A stretch of DNA of 44,994 nucleotides from VMSU01 sp031400755 (lineage in GTDB: Bacteria > Desulfobacterota > Desulfobulbia > Desulfobulbales > VMSU01). Every line of letters starts with the position of its first letter. Positions within the stretch are counted from its first letter, which is position 1. The stretch is taken from assembly GCA_031400755.1 (NCBI GenBank), contig JANNQL010000117.1:1-44994 (forward strand), written 5' to 3'. The notes below the pieces were generated by a model. That model was given only the letters and a program-made list of their open reading frames with translations. It was not told the DNA's origin and did not search any database. The position numbers and the translations under genes are program-made. Below, in pieces: positions 15,193-23,509 of this stretch.

Positions 15193-16317
15193 ATGAGAAT
15201 TAACGTTTCCAGAAATGATTTATACGCCAATGTTGCCACCCTTCAAAATGTTACATCGAAAAAAGGGACCATCGCTATTCTGGCTAATATCCTGATTGAA
15301 ACCGGGTCAGACTCTATCATTTTAACAGCCACAGACTTGGAAGTAGGAATAAGAATAGAGATACCGGCCGAAGTATTGACTCCGGGGTCTATCACCTTGC
15401 CTTCCAGAAAATTTTTTGAAATGATCAGGGAGATAAATGACGACCATGTCCACCTTGAGGTTTATGAAAACAAATGGGTCAAAATTTCGACATCATCAGG
15501 AAATTATAATATAGCAGGGACCGATAGCGAAGAATATCCATCCCTGCCTGAATTTAAGCAGGATATATTATCATCTGTATCCTGCGACATTATTGCCGAA
15601 GCAATTGATAAAACACAATTTTCAATTGCTCAAGAAAATGATAATCAATTCAATTTAATGGGTGTTTTATTTGAAAAAGAAACAAGAGAAGAGAAAAACT
15701 ATCTAAGATTGGTTTCCTCGGATGGTCACCGTTTATCTCTTTTTGAAAGGGAGTTTGATACAGATGTAAATAAACTGATTGTTGATCATATAATTCTTCT
15801 TCCAAAGAAAGGTATTCTAGAAGTTAGAAAATTATGTGATCATAATGATTTTATGGAAATTGGTTTTGAAAATAAACAGGCTATTTTTAAATCTGATAAA
15901 ACTGTTATAATAATACGTTTATTAAATGGTGAGTTTCCTAATTATAGGAATATATTCAAATCTATCAATAAAAATTTATATATAGAAATAGATAGAAATA
16001 ATTTTATATCTTCAATGAAGAGAATAAATCTTTTTACTGAAGATTTATATAATTCTGTACAATTTAATTTTTCAAATGAAAAATTAACATTAACATCGCA
16101 AAATATGGATATTGGAAGTGCAAAAGAAGAATTGGCCATTAATTATAATGGTGAAACTTTAAATCTTGGATTTAATGGCAAATATTTTGTTGAATCTTTG
16201 CAAGTAATGAATAGCGAAAAAATAAAAGCATATATCAATACAGAAAAAAGTCCATGCTTAATTGAAGGGGATGACGACCCTGGTTTCATGAGTATTATCA
16301 TGCCAATGAAAATCTAA
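15193..16317 (+). CDS. dnaN: DNA polymerase III beta subunit (sliding clamp)
   Basis: A 374-residue beta clamp made of three repeated clamp folds. Recognisable marks are LANILIET near residue 30, LPSRKFFEMIREI, the central RLVSSDGHRLS segment, GEFPNYRNIF and the family-typical C-terminus IIMPMKI. It encircles DNA and tethers the polymerase. A Shine-Dalgarno (AGGTG) sits just before the ATG. The gene is strikingly AT-rich: a sampled 60-bp stretch (16021-16080) has only 10 G or C. Lysine, asparagine and isoleucine are abundant as a consequence. It is followed by gyrB with no recF between them. Confidence 0.96.
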   Translation: MRINVSRNDLYANVATLQNVTSKKGTIAILANILIETGSDSIILTATDLEVGIRIEIPAEVLTPGSITLPSRKFFEMIREINDDHVHLEVYENKWVKISTSSGNYNIAGTDSEEYPSLPEFKQDILSSVSCDIIAEAIDKTQFSIAQENDNQFNLMGVLFEKETREEKNYLRLVSSDGHRLSLFEREFDTDVNKLIVDHIILLPKKGILEVRKLCDHNDFMEIGFENKQAIFKSDKTVIIIRLLNGEFPNYRNIFKSINKNLYIEIDRNNFISSMKRINLFTEDLYNSVQFNFSNEKLTLTSQNMDIGSAKEELAINYNGETLNLGFNGKYFVESLQVMNSEKIKAYINTEKSPCLIEGDDDPGFMSIIMPMKI

Positions 16318-16379
16318 TAGTCAATCTTAATTTTCCAGAAAAATAAAGCAACAAAGTAGCAATGAGACAAACTGATGGA

Positions 16380-16397
16380 AAGTGACAGCAGTCACTT
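16380..16397. promoter_or_regulatory. Small inverted repeat upstream of gyrB
   Basis: AAGTGAC-AGCA-GTCACTT forms a 7-bp stem with a 4-nt loop 53 bp before the likely gyrB start, followed by a loosely T-rich stretch. It could be an operator or a weak attenuator between dnaN and gyrB; nothing more can be said. Confidence 0.35.
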
Positions 16398-16450
16398 AAC
16401 CTTTCATTTTGCCTACCGCTTTGAGAATCAAAATAATAAAGGGAAAAATA

Positions 16451-18844
16451 GTGACAGAACCAAACAAAGAGTATGGCGCCGGTAACATAAAAGTACTTGT
16501 AGGTCTTGAAGGCGTGCGCAAAAGACCTTCAATGTATATAGGAAACACGGCCGAAGAAGGGTTACATCATCTTATTTATGAAGTCGTGGACAACAGTATT
16601 GACGAGGCCCTGGCCGGTTACTGTTCAAAAATTAAAGTGACATTTCACCAAGATGGCTCGGTCGGGGTAGAAGATAATGGTCGGGGTATCCCCACCGGCA
16701 TGCACAGCGAAGGTGTTTCGGCACTCGAATTGGTGATGTGCACCCTGCACGCCGGTGGCAAATTCGACCACTCTACATATAAGGTCTCTGGTGGTCTGCA
16801 TGGCGTGGGGGTGTCTGTGGTCAACGCCTTAAGCGCCTGGGTTGTTGCCGAGGTGAAAAGAGAAGGGAAAATATTCAGTCAACGCTATGAAAAGGGGATA
16901 AAGACTGAAGAAGTCAAGGTGGTCGGCGACACCACCCAAACCGGCACTACCATTACCTTTCTGCCTGATCCTGAAATATTTACCGAAACGACCGAATTTA
17001 AATACGAAATTATTCAGACCAGGCTTAAGGAAATGGCCTTTCTGAATAAAAACGTAAAAATTATCTTGAAAGATGAAAACACTGGGGCCAGCGATGAATT
17101 TCATTATGAGGGCGGCATTGTTTCCTATGTCGAGTATCTGAATCGTAACCGGACTACAGTCAACCAAGAACCCATCATGCTTGTCGGCGAAAAGGATGAT
17201 GTGCAGGTGGAAGTCTGCTTTCAATATTTTGATGGGTATTCCGAACGCCTTTTTTCTTTTGTCAATAATATCAACACAAAAGAAGGCGGAACCCATGTCG
17301 CCGGCTTTAGAGGGGCCTTGACCAAATGCATCAATCGCTATGCCAGTGATGATGTTATCCCCAAAAACATGAAGGAAAAATTGGGCGGCGATGACGTTCG
17401 GGAAGGCCTAACTTGTGTGATTTCAGTAAGGGTGCCCAACCCGCAATTTGAAGGCCAAACCAAGACCAAGCTTGGTAACTCCGAGGTAAAGTCAATCGTT
17501 GAGTCGGTTTGTAACGATAAGCTCTCCGCCTACTTGGAAGAACACCCCCAGGAAGCAAAAAAGATTCTGGCCAAGGCGATTGACGCCTTAAGGGCCCGCG
17601 AGGCAGCGCGTAAGGCCAAGGAGTTATCGAGGAAAAAGGGGTTCGGTCTTGATCTGTTGATGGCTGGCAAATTGGCCGAGTGTCAGGTAAAAGATCCAGC
17701 CCTGCGCGAAATATTCATCGTCGAGGGAGATTCAGCCGGCGGTAGCGCCAAACAAGGCAGGGACCGTTCCATTCAGGCCATTCTCCCCCTGCGAGGCAAG
17801 ATCATGAATGTTGAGAAGGCCAGATTTGACCGGGTCTTAGGCAGTGAGGAAATAAAACAAATTATCGTAGCCTTGGGCACAGGGATCGGCAAGGATGAAT
17901 TTGATGTGGAAAAACTGCGTTATCACAAAATCATCATCATGACCGATGCCGATGTCGATGGCGCCCATATCAGGACCTTGCTTCTCACCTTTTTTTACCG
18001 ACAGATGAGTGCCTTGATTGAAAATGGTTACGTCTATATTGGCCAACCGCCGTTGTACCGATTGGGGCGGGGCAAAAAAGAACAATTTTTCCTAAACGAG
18101 GAAACCCTTAACCGCTATCTTTTTGATCAGGCCGGCACCATGATGACCGTCAAAATGGCAAATGGCGAGGTCATTGAGCAGGAGAATCTGCTCAAGCTCA
18201 TGCAAAAACTCTCCGGCTACCAGAAACTTATCGAATATCTGGCCCGCATAAATATCGGCTTGGAACTGAATAATTTCCTGCTGGCCCAAGAAGTCCATTC
18301 TGCTGATCAATTTGAGGATGAAGCCTTTGTTCTCTCTTTACAGGAAGGGGTAAAAGGAAAAAATCTCAATGTCAGTCCGGTCAGAGTTTGCCGTTGGAAA
18401 CCAAGCTGCTATGAGTTTGACGCCGCGATCAAAGACAAGGCCCACATGGTGGTTACTGTCGGCCCGCAAATTCCGTTAATCAGTGAATATCGGCAGTGTC
18501 TTAGCCTTTATCCGCTCATAGCAGACTATTTGCAGAGTTCATTCACCATCGACAGCGCCAACAAAACTATTTCTGTGGAAAACTGGCAGGACTTGGTCGA
18601 AACGGTAAAAAGCGAGACCTTTAAAGGAAGTACCCTCCAACGCTATAAAGGTTTGGGTGAGATGAACCCGGACCAGCTTTGGGAGACCACCATGAATCCT
18701 GAGAAGCGCACCCTTCTGCAAGTCCGCATCAACGATGCGGTAAAGGCTGATGATCTGTTTACCACGCTGATGGGAGACAAGGTGGAGCCCAGGCGCGAAT
18801 TCATCCAGAATCACGCACTAGAAGTAAGCGCGTTGGATATTTAA
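16451..18844 (+). CDS. gyrB: DNA gyrase subunit B
   Basis: The ATPase subunit of gyrase, about 797 residues. The GHKL ATP-binding site is seen in EVVDNSIDEALAG, DNGRGIP and GGLHGVGVSVVNALS; the Toprim domain has EGDSAGGSA and the DADVDGAHIRTLLLTFFYR metal site; the C-terminus has RYKGLGEMNPDQLWETTM. I prefer the GTG at 16451-16453 as start because AAAGGG lies at a suitable distance; the frame can be opened 14 codons earlier at a TTG (16409). The gene sits between dnaN and gyrA, with gyrA 51 bp downstream. Its base composition is intermediate between the AT-rich dnaN and the GC-rich gyrA. Confidence 0.97.
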   Translation: MTEPNKEYGAGNIKVLVGLEGVRKRPSMYIGNTAEEGLHHLIYEVVDNSIDEALAGYCSKIKVTFHQDGSVGVEDNGRGIPTGMHSEGVSALELVMCTLHAGGKFDHSTYKVSGGLHGVGVSVVNALSAWVVAEVKREGKIFSQRYEKGIKTEEVKVVGDTTQTGTTITFLPDPEIFTETTEFKYEIIQTRLKEMAFLNKNVKIILKDENTGASDEFHYEGGIVSYVEYLNRNRTTVNQEPIMLVGEKDDVQVEVCFQYFDGYSERLFSFVNNINTKEGGTHVAGFRGALTKCINRYASDDVIPKNMKEKLGGDDVREGLTCVISVRVPNPQFEGQTKTKLGNSEVKSIVESVCNDKLSAYLEEHPQEAKKILAKAIDALRAREAARKAKELSRKKGFGLDLLMAGKLAECQVKDPALREIFIVEGDSAGGSAKQGRDRSIQAILPLRGKIMNVEKARFDRVLGSEEIKQIIVALGTGIGKDEFDVEKLRYHKIIIMTDADVDGAHIRTLLLTFFYRQMSALIENGYVYIGQPPLYRLGRGKKEQFFLNEETLNRYLFDQAGTMMTVKMANGEVIEQENLLKLMQKLSGYQKLIEYLARINIGLELNNFLLAQEVHSADQFEDEAFVLSLQEGVKGKNLNVSPVRVCRWKPSCYEFDAAIKDKAHMVVTVGPQIPLISEYRQCLSLYPLIADYLQSSFTIDSANKTISVENWQDLVETVKSETFKGSTLQRYKGLGEMNPDQLWETTMNPEKRTLLQVRINDAVKADDLFTTLMGDKVEPRREFIQNHALEVSALDI

Positions 18845-18895
18845 TATTATTGGCCAGAGCTACACGTTAAAGGCCTTTACCAAAGGTAATTAAGA

Positions 18896-21400
18896 GTGGA
18901 AGAACAACTGAACAGTCAACCAAAACCATCGATTTCAATAGAGGCCGAGCTCAAGAAATCCTATCTCGATTACGCCATGAGCGTCATCATCGGTCGGGCC
19001 CTGCCCGATGTCAGGGATGGGTTGAAGCCCGTGCATCGCCGGGCCTTGTTCGCCATGCGCGAGTTGAACAATGTTTACAACCGGCCCCACCTCAAATCTG
19101 CCCGTATCGTCGGTGACATGATTGGTAAATATCATCCCCACGGCGACACGGCGGCCTACGACACCATTGTCCGCATGGCCCAGGATTTTTCAATGCGCTA
19201 TCCGCTGGTCGATGGCCAGGGCAACTTCGGCTCGGTGGATGGCGACTCGCCTGCCGCCATGCGTTACACTGAAGCACGAATGACCAGGCTCGATCAGGAG
19301 ATTATCGGCGATTTAGAGAAAGAGACGGTCGATTTTGTCCCCAACTACGACAACAGCATGACCGAGCCTGTGGTCTTTCCAACCAAGATCCCCACCCTCC
19401 TGGTCAATGGCTCCTCCGGCATCGCCGTCGGCATGGCCACCAATATCCCGCCGCATAACCTGACCGAGGTCATGGATGGCCTGATCGCCTTAATTGATGA
19501 TCCCGACATCTCAATCAAGCAGTTGATGGAGATCATCACCGGGCCTGATTTCCCGACCGGGGCCTATATCTGCGGCAGAAGCGGCATCCGGGAGGCCTAT
19601 GAAACAGGCCGCGGCTCAATTATCATGCGCTCCAAGACCCACATAGAAAAACAAGACAAAGCAGGGCGCGAGTCAATCATCATCGATGAAATCCCGTATC
19701 AGCAAAACAAAGCGAGTCTGGTTGAAAAAATCGCCATTCTCATTAAGGAAAAGAGGCTTGAATCTATTTCCACAGTACGGGATGAGTCTGACCGCGAAGG
19801 GATGCGCGTGGTGGTCGAGCTTAAAAAGGACGAGACCGCCGAGGTCGTCTTGAATCAGCTCTACAAAATGACCCCCCTGCAAAAGAGTTTCGGGGTCATC
19901 ATGTTAAGTATTGTCAACAACAAACCCGAGATCCTCACCCTTAAACAGACCTTGGAGTATTTTGTTTTACACAGGAAGACCATTGTTTACCGGCGCACCG
20001 CCTATGATCTCAAAAAGGCCGAAGAGCGGGCCCATATCCTGGAAGGGTTGAAGATCGCCATCAGTAACCTTGATGAAACCGTTGAGCTGATTAAAAAATC
20101 CTCAAACCCTGCCGAGGCGGCCACCGCCTTGATGGAGCGTTTTAAGCTGTCCGAGATTCAGGCCAAATCAATCCTGGAAATGCGCCTGCAGAGGTTGACC
20201 GGCCTGGAACGGGACAAGATCATCAGCGAGTTCAATGAGTTGTTAGAAAAAATAAGCTATTACAAGCAGATTTTAAGTGATGAAGCCTTGGTGATGTCGA
20301 TTATCCGCACAGAGTTTTTGGAGATCAAAGAGTTGTATGGCGACGGTCGGCGCACTGAAATCATCGAGGCGCCGGATGAAATTTTGCCTGAAGACATGAT
20401 CATTCAGGAAGACATGGTGGTCACCATCACCCACAAGGGCTATATCAAGCGTAACCCGGTCGAGATGTACCGCGCCCAAAAACGGGGTGGCAAGGGCATT
20501 ACCGGCACTAATACCGGCGAAGAAGATTTTGTCTGCCACCTGTTTTTGCCGTCCACCCACGATACCTTCCTCTTCTTCACTAATCACGGCAAGGTCTTCT
20601 GGCGCAAGGTCTATGAAATACCGCTGGCCAGCCGCACTGCCAAAGGCAAGGCCATTGTCAATTTTCTTGACCTGTCCGACGATGAAAAAGTGGCAGCCAT
20701 TTTGCCGGTGAAGAGTTTTGGCACCGAGGATGGCGAACGTTATATCATGATGGTCACCAAGCTCGGCATCGTTAAAAAGACCTCCATTACCGAATTCAAC
20801 CGGCCGATCAGGCGGGGCAAGATCGCTCTCACCATCAGAGAAGACGATGAGATCATCTCAGCAGTCCTGACTGATGGCAACACCGATATCCTGCTCGTCT
20901 CCAAAGACGGCAAGGCGGCCCGTTTTAACGAGCGCGATGTGCGGCCCATGGGCCGGACTGCCAGTGGCGTCCGCGGCATCAACCTCGAAGAGGGGAATGC
21001 GGTGGTCGGCGTGGTGGTTATATCATCTGATTCGTCAATCTTAACGGTGACCGAAAATGGTTACGGCAAGCGCAGTTCAGCCGATGAATACCCGGCCCGT
21101 CGCCGGGGCAGCAAGGGGGTATTCGCCATCAAGACCAGCGAGCGGAACGGCACTGTTATTGGCGCCATGCAGGTCAAGGACAGCGATGAAATCATGATGA
21201 TCACCAACGCCGGTAAAATCATCAGGATCACCATGCAGCAGATGCGGGTTATCGGCCGCAATACCCAAGGCGTCAGAATGTTCAACCTGGCCGCCGGCGA
21301 GAAGGTGGTGGCCATGGATATGGTGGCGGAGAGCGACTCCGAATCTGATGCGGAAACCGATATCGAACAAGACCTGCCAAGCGAAGAGGGCGAAGAATAG
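18896..21400 (+). CDS. gyrA: DNA gyrase subunit A
   Basis: The DNA-cleaving subunit of gyrase, 834 residues, from a GTG start with AAAGGT upstream. The catalytic tyrosine is Tyr124 in AAMRYTEARM (equivalent to Tyr122 in E. coli). The region equivalent to the quinolone-resistance-determining segment reads GDTAAYD, with Thr85 in place of the E. coli Ser83 and Asp89 at the Asp87 position; Thr is natural in several bacteria, so no phenotype is claimed. The C-terminal domain carries the GyrA-box-like AQKRGGKG and ends in an acidic tail rich in Glu, Asp and Ser. It ends just before a palindromic repeat at 21421. Confidence 0.97.
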   Translation: MEEQLNSQPKPSISIEAELKKSYLDYAMSVIIGRALPDVRDGLKPVHRRALFAMRELNNVYNRPHLKSARIVGDMIGKYHPHGDTAAYDTIVRMAQDFSMRYPLVDGQGNFGSVDGDSPAAMRYTEARMTRLDQEIIGDLEKETVDFVPNYDNSMTEPVVFPTKIPTLLVNGSSGIAVGMATNIPPHNLTEVMDGLIALIDDPDISIKQLMEIITGPDFPTGAYICGRSGIREAYETGRGSIIMRSKTHIEKQDKAGRESIIIDEIPYQQNKASLVEKIAILIKEKRLESISTVRDESDREGMRVVVELKKDETAEVVLNQLYKMTPLQKSFGVIMLSIVNNKPEILTLKQTLEYFVLHRKTIVYRRTAYDLKKAEERAHILEGLKIAISNLDETVELIKKSSNPAEAATALMERFKLSEIQAKSILEMRLQRLTGLERDKIISEFNELLEKISYYKQILSDEALVMSIIRTEFLEIKELYGDGRRTEIIEAPDEILPEDMIIQEDMVVTITHKGYIKRNPVEMYRAQKRGGKGITGTNTGEEDFVCHLFLPSTHDTFLFFTNHGKVFWRKVYEIPLASRTAKGKAIVNFLDLSDDEKVAAILPVKSFGTEDGERYIMMVTKLGIVKKTSITEFNRPIRRGKIALTIREDDEIISAVLTDGNTDILLVSKDGKAARFNERDVRPMGRTASGVRGINLEEGNAVVGVVVISSDSSILTVTENGYGKRSSADEYPARRRGSKGVFAIKTSERNGTVIGAMQVKDSDEIMMITNAGKIIRITMQQMRVIGRNTQGVRMFNLAAGEKVVAMDMVAESDSESDAETDIEQDLPSEEGEE

Positions 21401-21420
21401 AGGCGCAAGTGTCCATCGCG

Positions 21421-21479
21421 CCCTTCGACTCCGCTCAGGGAGCGATAAGCCCCCCTGTTCCCTGAGCGGAGTCGAAGGG
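21421..21479. repeat. Dispersed palindromic repeat, family A, complete inverted pair
   Basis: Perfect 20-bp arms (CCCTTCGACTCCGCTCAGGG at 21421-21440 and its reverse complement at 21460-21479) are separated by 19 nt, 20 bp after the gyrA stop. It is the same family as the elements at 591 and 3269. The strong hairpin could protect or end the gyrA transcript, though no T-run follows. Confidence 0.85.
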
Positions 21480-21580
21480 ACCGGGGTGAGAAACTGATCT
21501 CCCCCTGTAGAGCCTACTTCCTAACTCGGCAACTGATAATTGTCATAAGCCACCAAGAATTTAAGGTGTAAAAACGAGGC

Positions 21581-22585
21581 ATGAAGCGCCATAAAAAGAT
21601 AGCCGTCATAGGGGCGGGGAGCTGGGGGACGGCCCTGGCCCTGCTGTTGGCCCGCAAAGGGATTTCCGTCCACCTTTGGGGCCACCGCCATGAGCATGTG
21701 GAGCAACTGCGCACCACGCGTGAAAACCGGGCCTATCTGCCCGGTTTTTTATTCCCAGAGCAGATTACCGTTACCGCCGATATCAAACAAGCCGTAGCCG
21801 ATGCCCCCATGGTGCTGATGGTGGTGCCATCCCACGTCTTTCGTTCGGTCTTTGTGCAGCTTAAATTTTTTTTGGCTCCCGACACGGTGATTGTCTCCGC
21901 CACCAAGGGTATTGAGAACGACAGCCTGATGACCATGACCCAAGTCATGACGGAAGAACACTCTCATGGCTTATATGCGGTGCTGAGTGGCCCAAGCTTC
22001 GCGCGCGAGGTGGCTGAGGAGAAACCGACCGCGGTCACGGTGGCGGCCCGCGAGATCACCATTGCCGCCCAGGTGCAGGACGCCTTTTTTACCGAGGTGT
22101 TCAGGGTCTATACCAGCACCGATGTCATCGGCGTCGAACTGGGTGGCCCTTTGAAGAACATCGTCGCCATCGCCGCCGGTATCTGTGACGGTCTGGGCTA
22201 CGGCACCAACACCCGCGCTGCGTTGATTACCAGGGGACTCGCTGAAATCACCAGGCTGGCGGTCAAGATGGGGGCGAGTCCCTTGACCATGGCCGGCCTG
22301 GCCGGGCTCGGCGATTTGGTCTTGACCTGCACCGGCGATCTGTCCAGAAATCGCTCGGTCGGGCTGAAGCTCGGTCAGGGGATGACGATTAGCGCCATTC
22401 AAGATGAGATGCAGATGGTGGCGGAAGGGGTGAAGACGGCGCGCTCGGCCTGGTGTTTGGCGAGAAAGATGGGGGTTGAGATGCCGATTTTGGAGCAGGT
22501 TTATAGGGTTCTGTATGAGGGGAAGTCGTGTATGGATGCGACTCGTGATTTGCTGGAGCGGGGAGGCAAAAATGAGATTGGTTAA
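21581..22585 (+). CDS. gpsA: NAD(P)-dependent glycerol-3-phosphate dehydrogenase
   Basis: A 334-residue cytoplasmic enzyme that reduces dihydroxyacetone phosphate to sn-glycerol 3-phosphate for phospholipid synthesis. The N-terminal Rossmann motif is GAGSWGTALA; later marks are SGPSFAREVAEEKPTAV, the catalytic lysine in GGPLKNIVAIAAGI, GLAGLGDLVLTCTGDLSRNR and AEGVKTA. Length is usual. The gene has a reasonable Shine-Dalgarno (GAGG) before the ATG and is preceded by a palindromic repeat and followed by a different one. Confidence 0.97.
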   Translation: MKRHKKIAVIGAGSWGTALALLLARKGISVHLWGHRHEHVEQLRTTRENRAYLPGFLFPEQITVTADIKQAVADAPMVLMVVPSHVFRSVFVQLKFFLAPDTVIVSATKGIENDSLMTMTQVMTEEHSHGLYAVLSGPSFAREVAEEKPTAVTVAAREITIAAQVQDAFFTEVFRVYTSTDVIGVELGGPLKNIVAIAAGICDGLGYGTNTRAALITRGLAEITRLAVKMGASPLTMAGLAGLGDLVLTCTGDLSRNRSVGLKLGQGMTISAIQDEMQMVAEGVKTARSAWCLARKMGVEMPILEQVYRVLYEGKSCMDATRDLLERGGKNEIG

Positions 22586-22609
22586 CCCCGTAAACATCCC
22601 CCAGTCCCC

Positions 22610-22698
22610 GTAGGGCGTATTAGGCGGTGGCCGTAATACGCCGGAAGCTGGTCCCACCATGCGGCGCAATACGCCAAAGAAAGGCTATTGCGCCCTAC
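22610..22698. repeat. Dispersed repeat, family B (GTAGGGCG...CGCCCTAC)
   Basis: An 89-bp element bounded by 8-bp inverted ends GTAGGGCG (22610-22617) and CGCCCTAC (22691-22698), with internal CGTAATACGCC and GGCGCAATACGCC pieces. It resembles widespread REP-like intergenic elements that contain GCGCAATA motifs. It ends 40 bp before the start of the next gene. Confidence 0.6.
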
Positions 22699-22737
22699 TC
22701 TGCTGGTGATGATTGGACACCAAATATTGGAGCAGCC

Positions 22738-23172
22738 ATGAGCAAGCAAGCAATTGAACAGGCAATCAACGAAAAATTGGCGCTAAGAAAAAAGAGTGTC
22801 CTCAACAGCAATGCGATTAATGCATTTTTTGGGGCTTTCAGCGATCCAATTGGAGCGCTTGGGAAAATTTTTGTCGGTCGTAACGACGCCGTTGATGCCG
22901 AAAAGCAACGAATAGCTCAAGATGTGATGATTGAGCTGCTTTGTAAAATTGATGACGCAATATCCATCGCCGCTAAAGTATCAGCCGGCCAAGGAGTCAC
23001 CATTAACGGTCTCATTGAAACCAGCGCTCATGGGGCAGAGTCATTAGTTGGCGTACACATTGCGGAGAACAGTGGGGCGGTTACCTTGCAGCCTGGAACC
23101 CATATTCGTACTTCGGCAACCTCAACTAGGAATGTTACAGGACTTCTGATTGGCGGAATGACGACGAAATAA
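22738..23172 (+). CDS. Hypothetical protein, 144 residues
   Basis: I do not recognise this family. The ATG at 22738-22740 has GGAG six bases upstream and starts beyond the family B repeat; a longer frame starting at 22627 would run through the repeat and is unlikely. The N-terminal 80 residues are helical and charged (EQAINEKLALRKKS, DAEKQRIAQDVMIELL), and the C-terminal 60 residues look like beta strands rich in small residues (GVTINGLIET, SGAVTLQPG, NVTGLLIGG). There is no signal peptide. It is followed after 11 bp by a double zinc ribbon gene and the two probably form one unit. Confidence 0.65.
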   Translation: MSKQAIEQAINEKLALRKKSVLNSNAINAFFGAFSDPIGALGKIFVGRNDAVDAEKQRIAQDVMIELLCKIDDAISIAAKVSAGQGVTINGLIETSAHGAESLVGVHIAENSGAVTLQPGTHIRTSATSTRNVTGLLIGGMTTK

Positions 23173-23183
23173 TAGGAGACTTC

Positions 23184-23429
23184 ATGGAATCGAATGTATT
23201 TATCGGCCATCACTGCCCAAAGTGCCATACAACTATTGGCACATATGCCTCTGTAGGCGGCACTGCAAATTGTCCAGGTTGTGGCGGCCCATTGGTTGCA
23301 GCAGCTGGAGGTCCGCCCGTTACGGTTATAGCTAATTTTAAATGCAAGACTTGCAGCACCCAAATAGGACTGTTAAGTGTTGTCGGGGGTAAAGCAACCT
23401 GCCCGAACTGCGGTGGTTCAATTTCTTGA
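23184..23429 (+). CDS. Small protein with two tandem zinc ribbons
   Basis: An 81-residue protein made of two copies of the same unit: CPKC-CPGCGG (Cys11, 14, 30, 33) and CKTC-CPNCGG (Cys54, 57, 73, 76), each with 15 residues between its two CxxC pairs. Each set of four cysteines should bind one zinc. The match in spacing and in the following GG shows an internal duplication. GGAG precedes the ATG. Such ribbons bind nucleic acids or proteins, but no function can be assigned. It lies 11 bp after the 144-residue hypothetical gene. Confidence 0.72.
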   Translation: MESNVFIGHHCPKCHTTIGTYASVGGTANCPGCGGPLVAAAGGPPVTVIANFKCKTCSTQIGLLSVVGGKATCPNCGGSIS

Positions 23430-23453
23430 TCGTTTAGCCCGCGTAGCCTGTAG

Positions 23454-23479
23454 GTTGGGTTAGCGCAGCGTAACCCAAC
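23454..23479. repeat. Dispersed repeat, family C (GTTGGGTTA...TAACCCAAC)
   Basis: A 9-bp perfect stem, GTTGGGTTA and TAACCCAAC, with an 8-nt loop GCGCAGCG. It is a common REP-like element type. It is followed by GGTTTTCC, so it might act as a weak terminator for the zinc ribbon gene. Confidence 0.6.
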
Positions 23480-23509
23480 GGTTTTCCTCCCCCACCCTTC
23501 CCATCCCTA

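Noticed and set aside
22627..22737. Upstream extension of the 144-residue hypothetical protein
   Set aside because: It would be read through the family B repeat and has no good ribosome-binding site, whereas the ATG at 22738 has GGAG at proper spacing.
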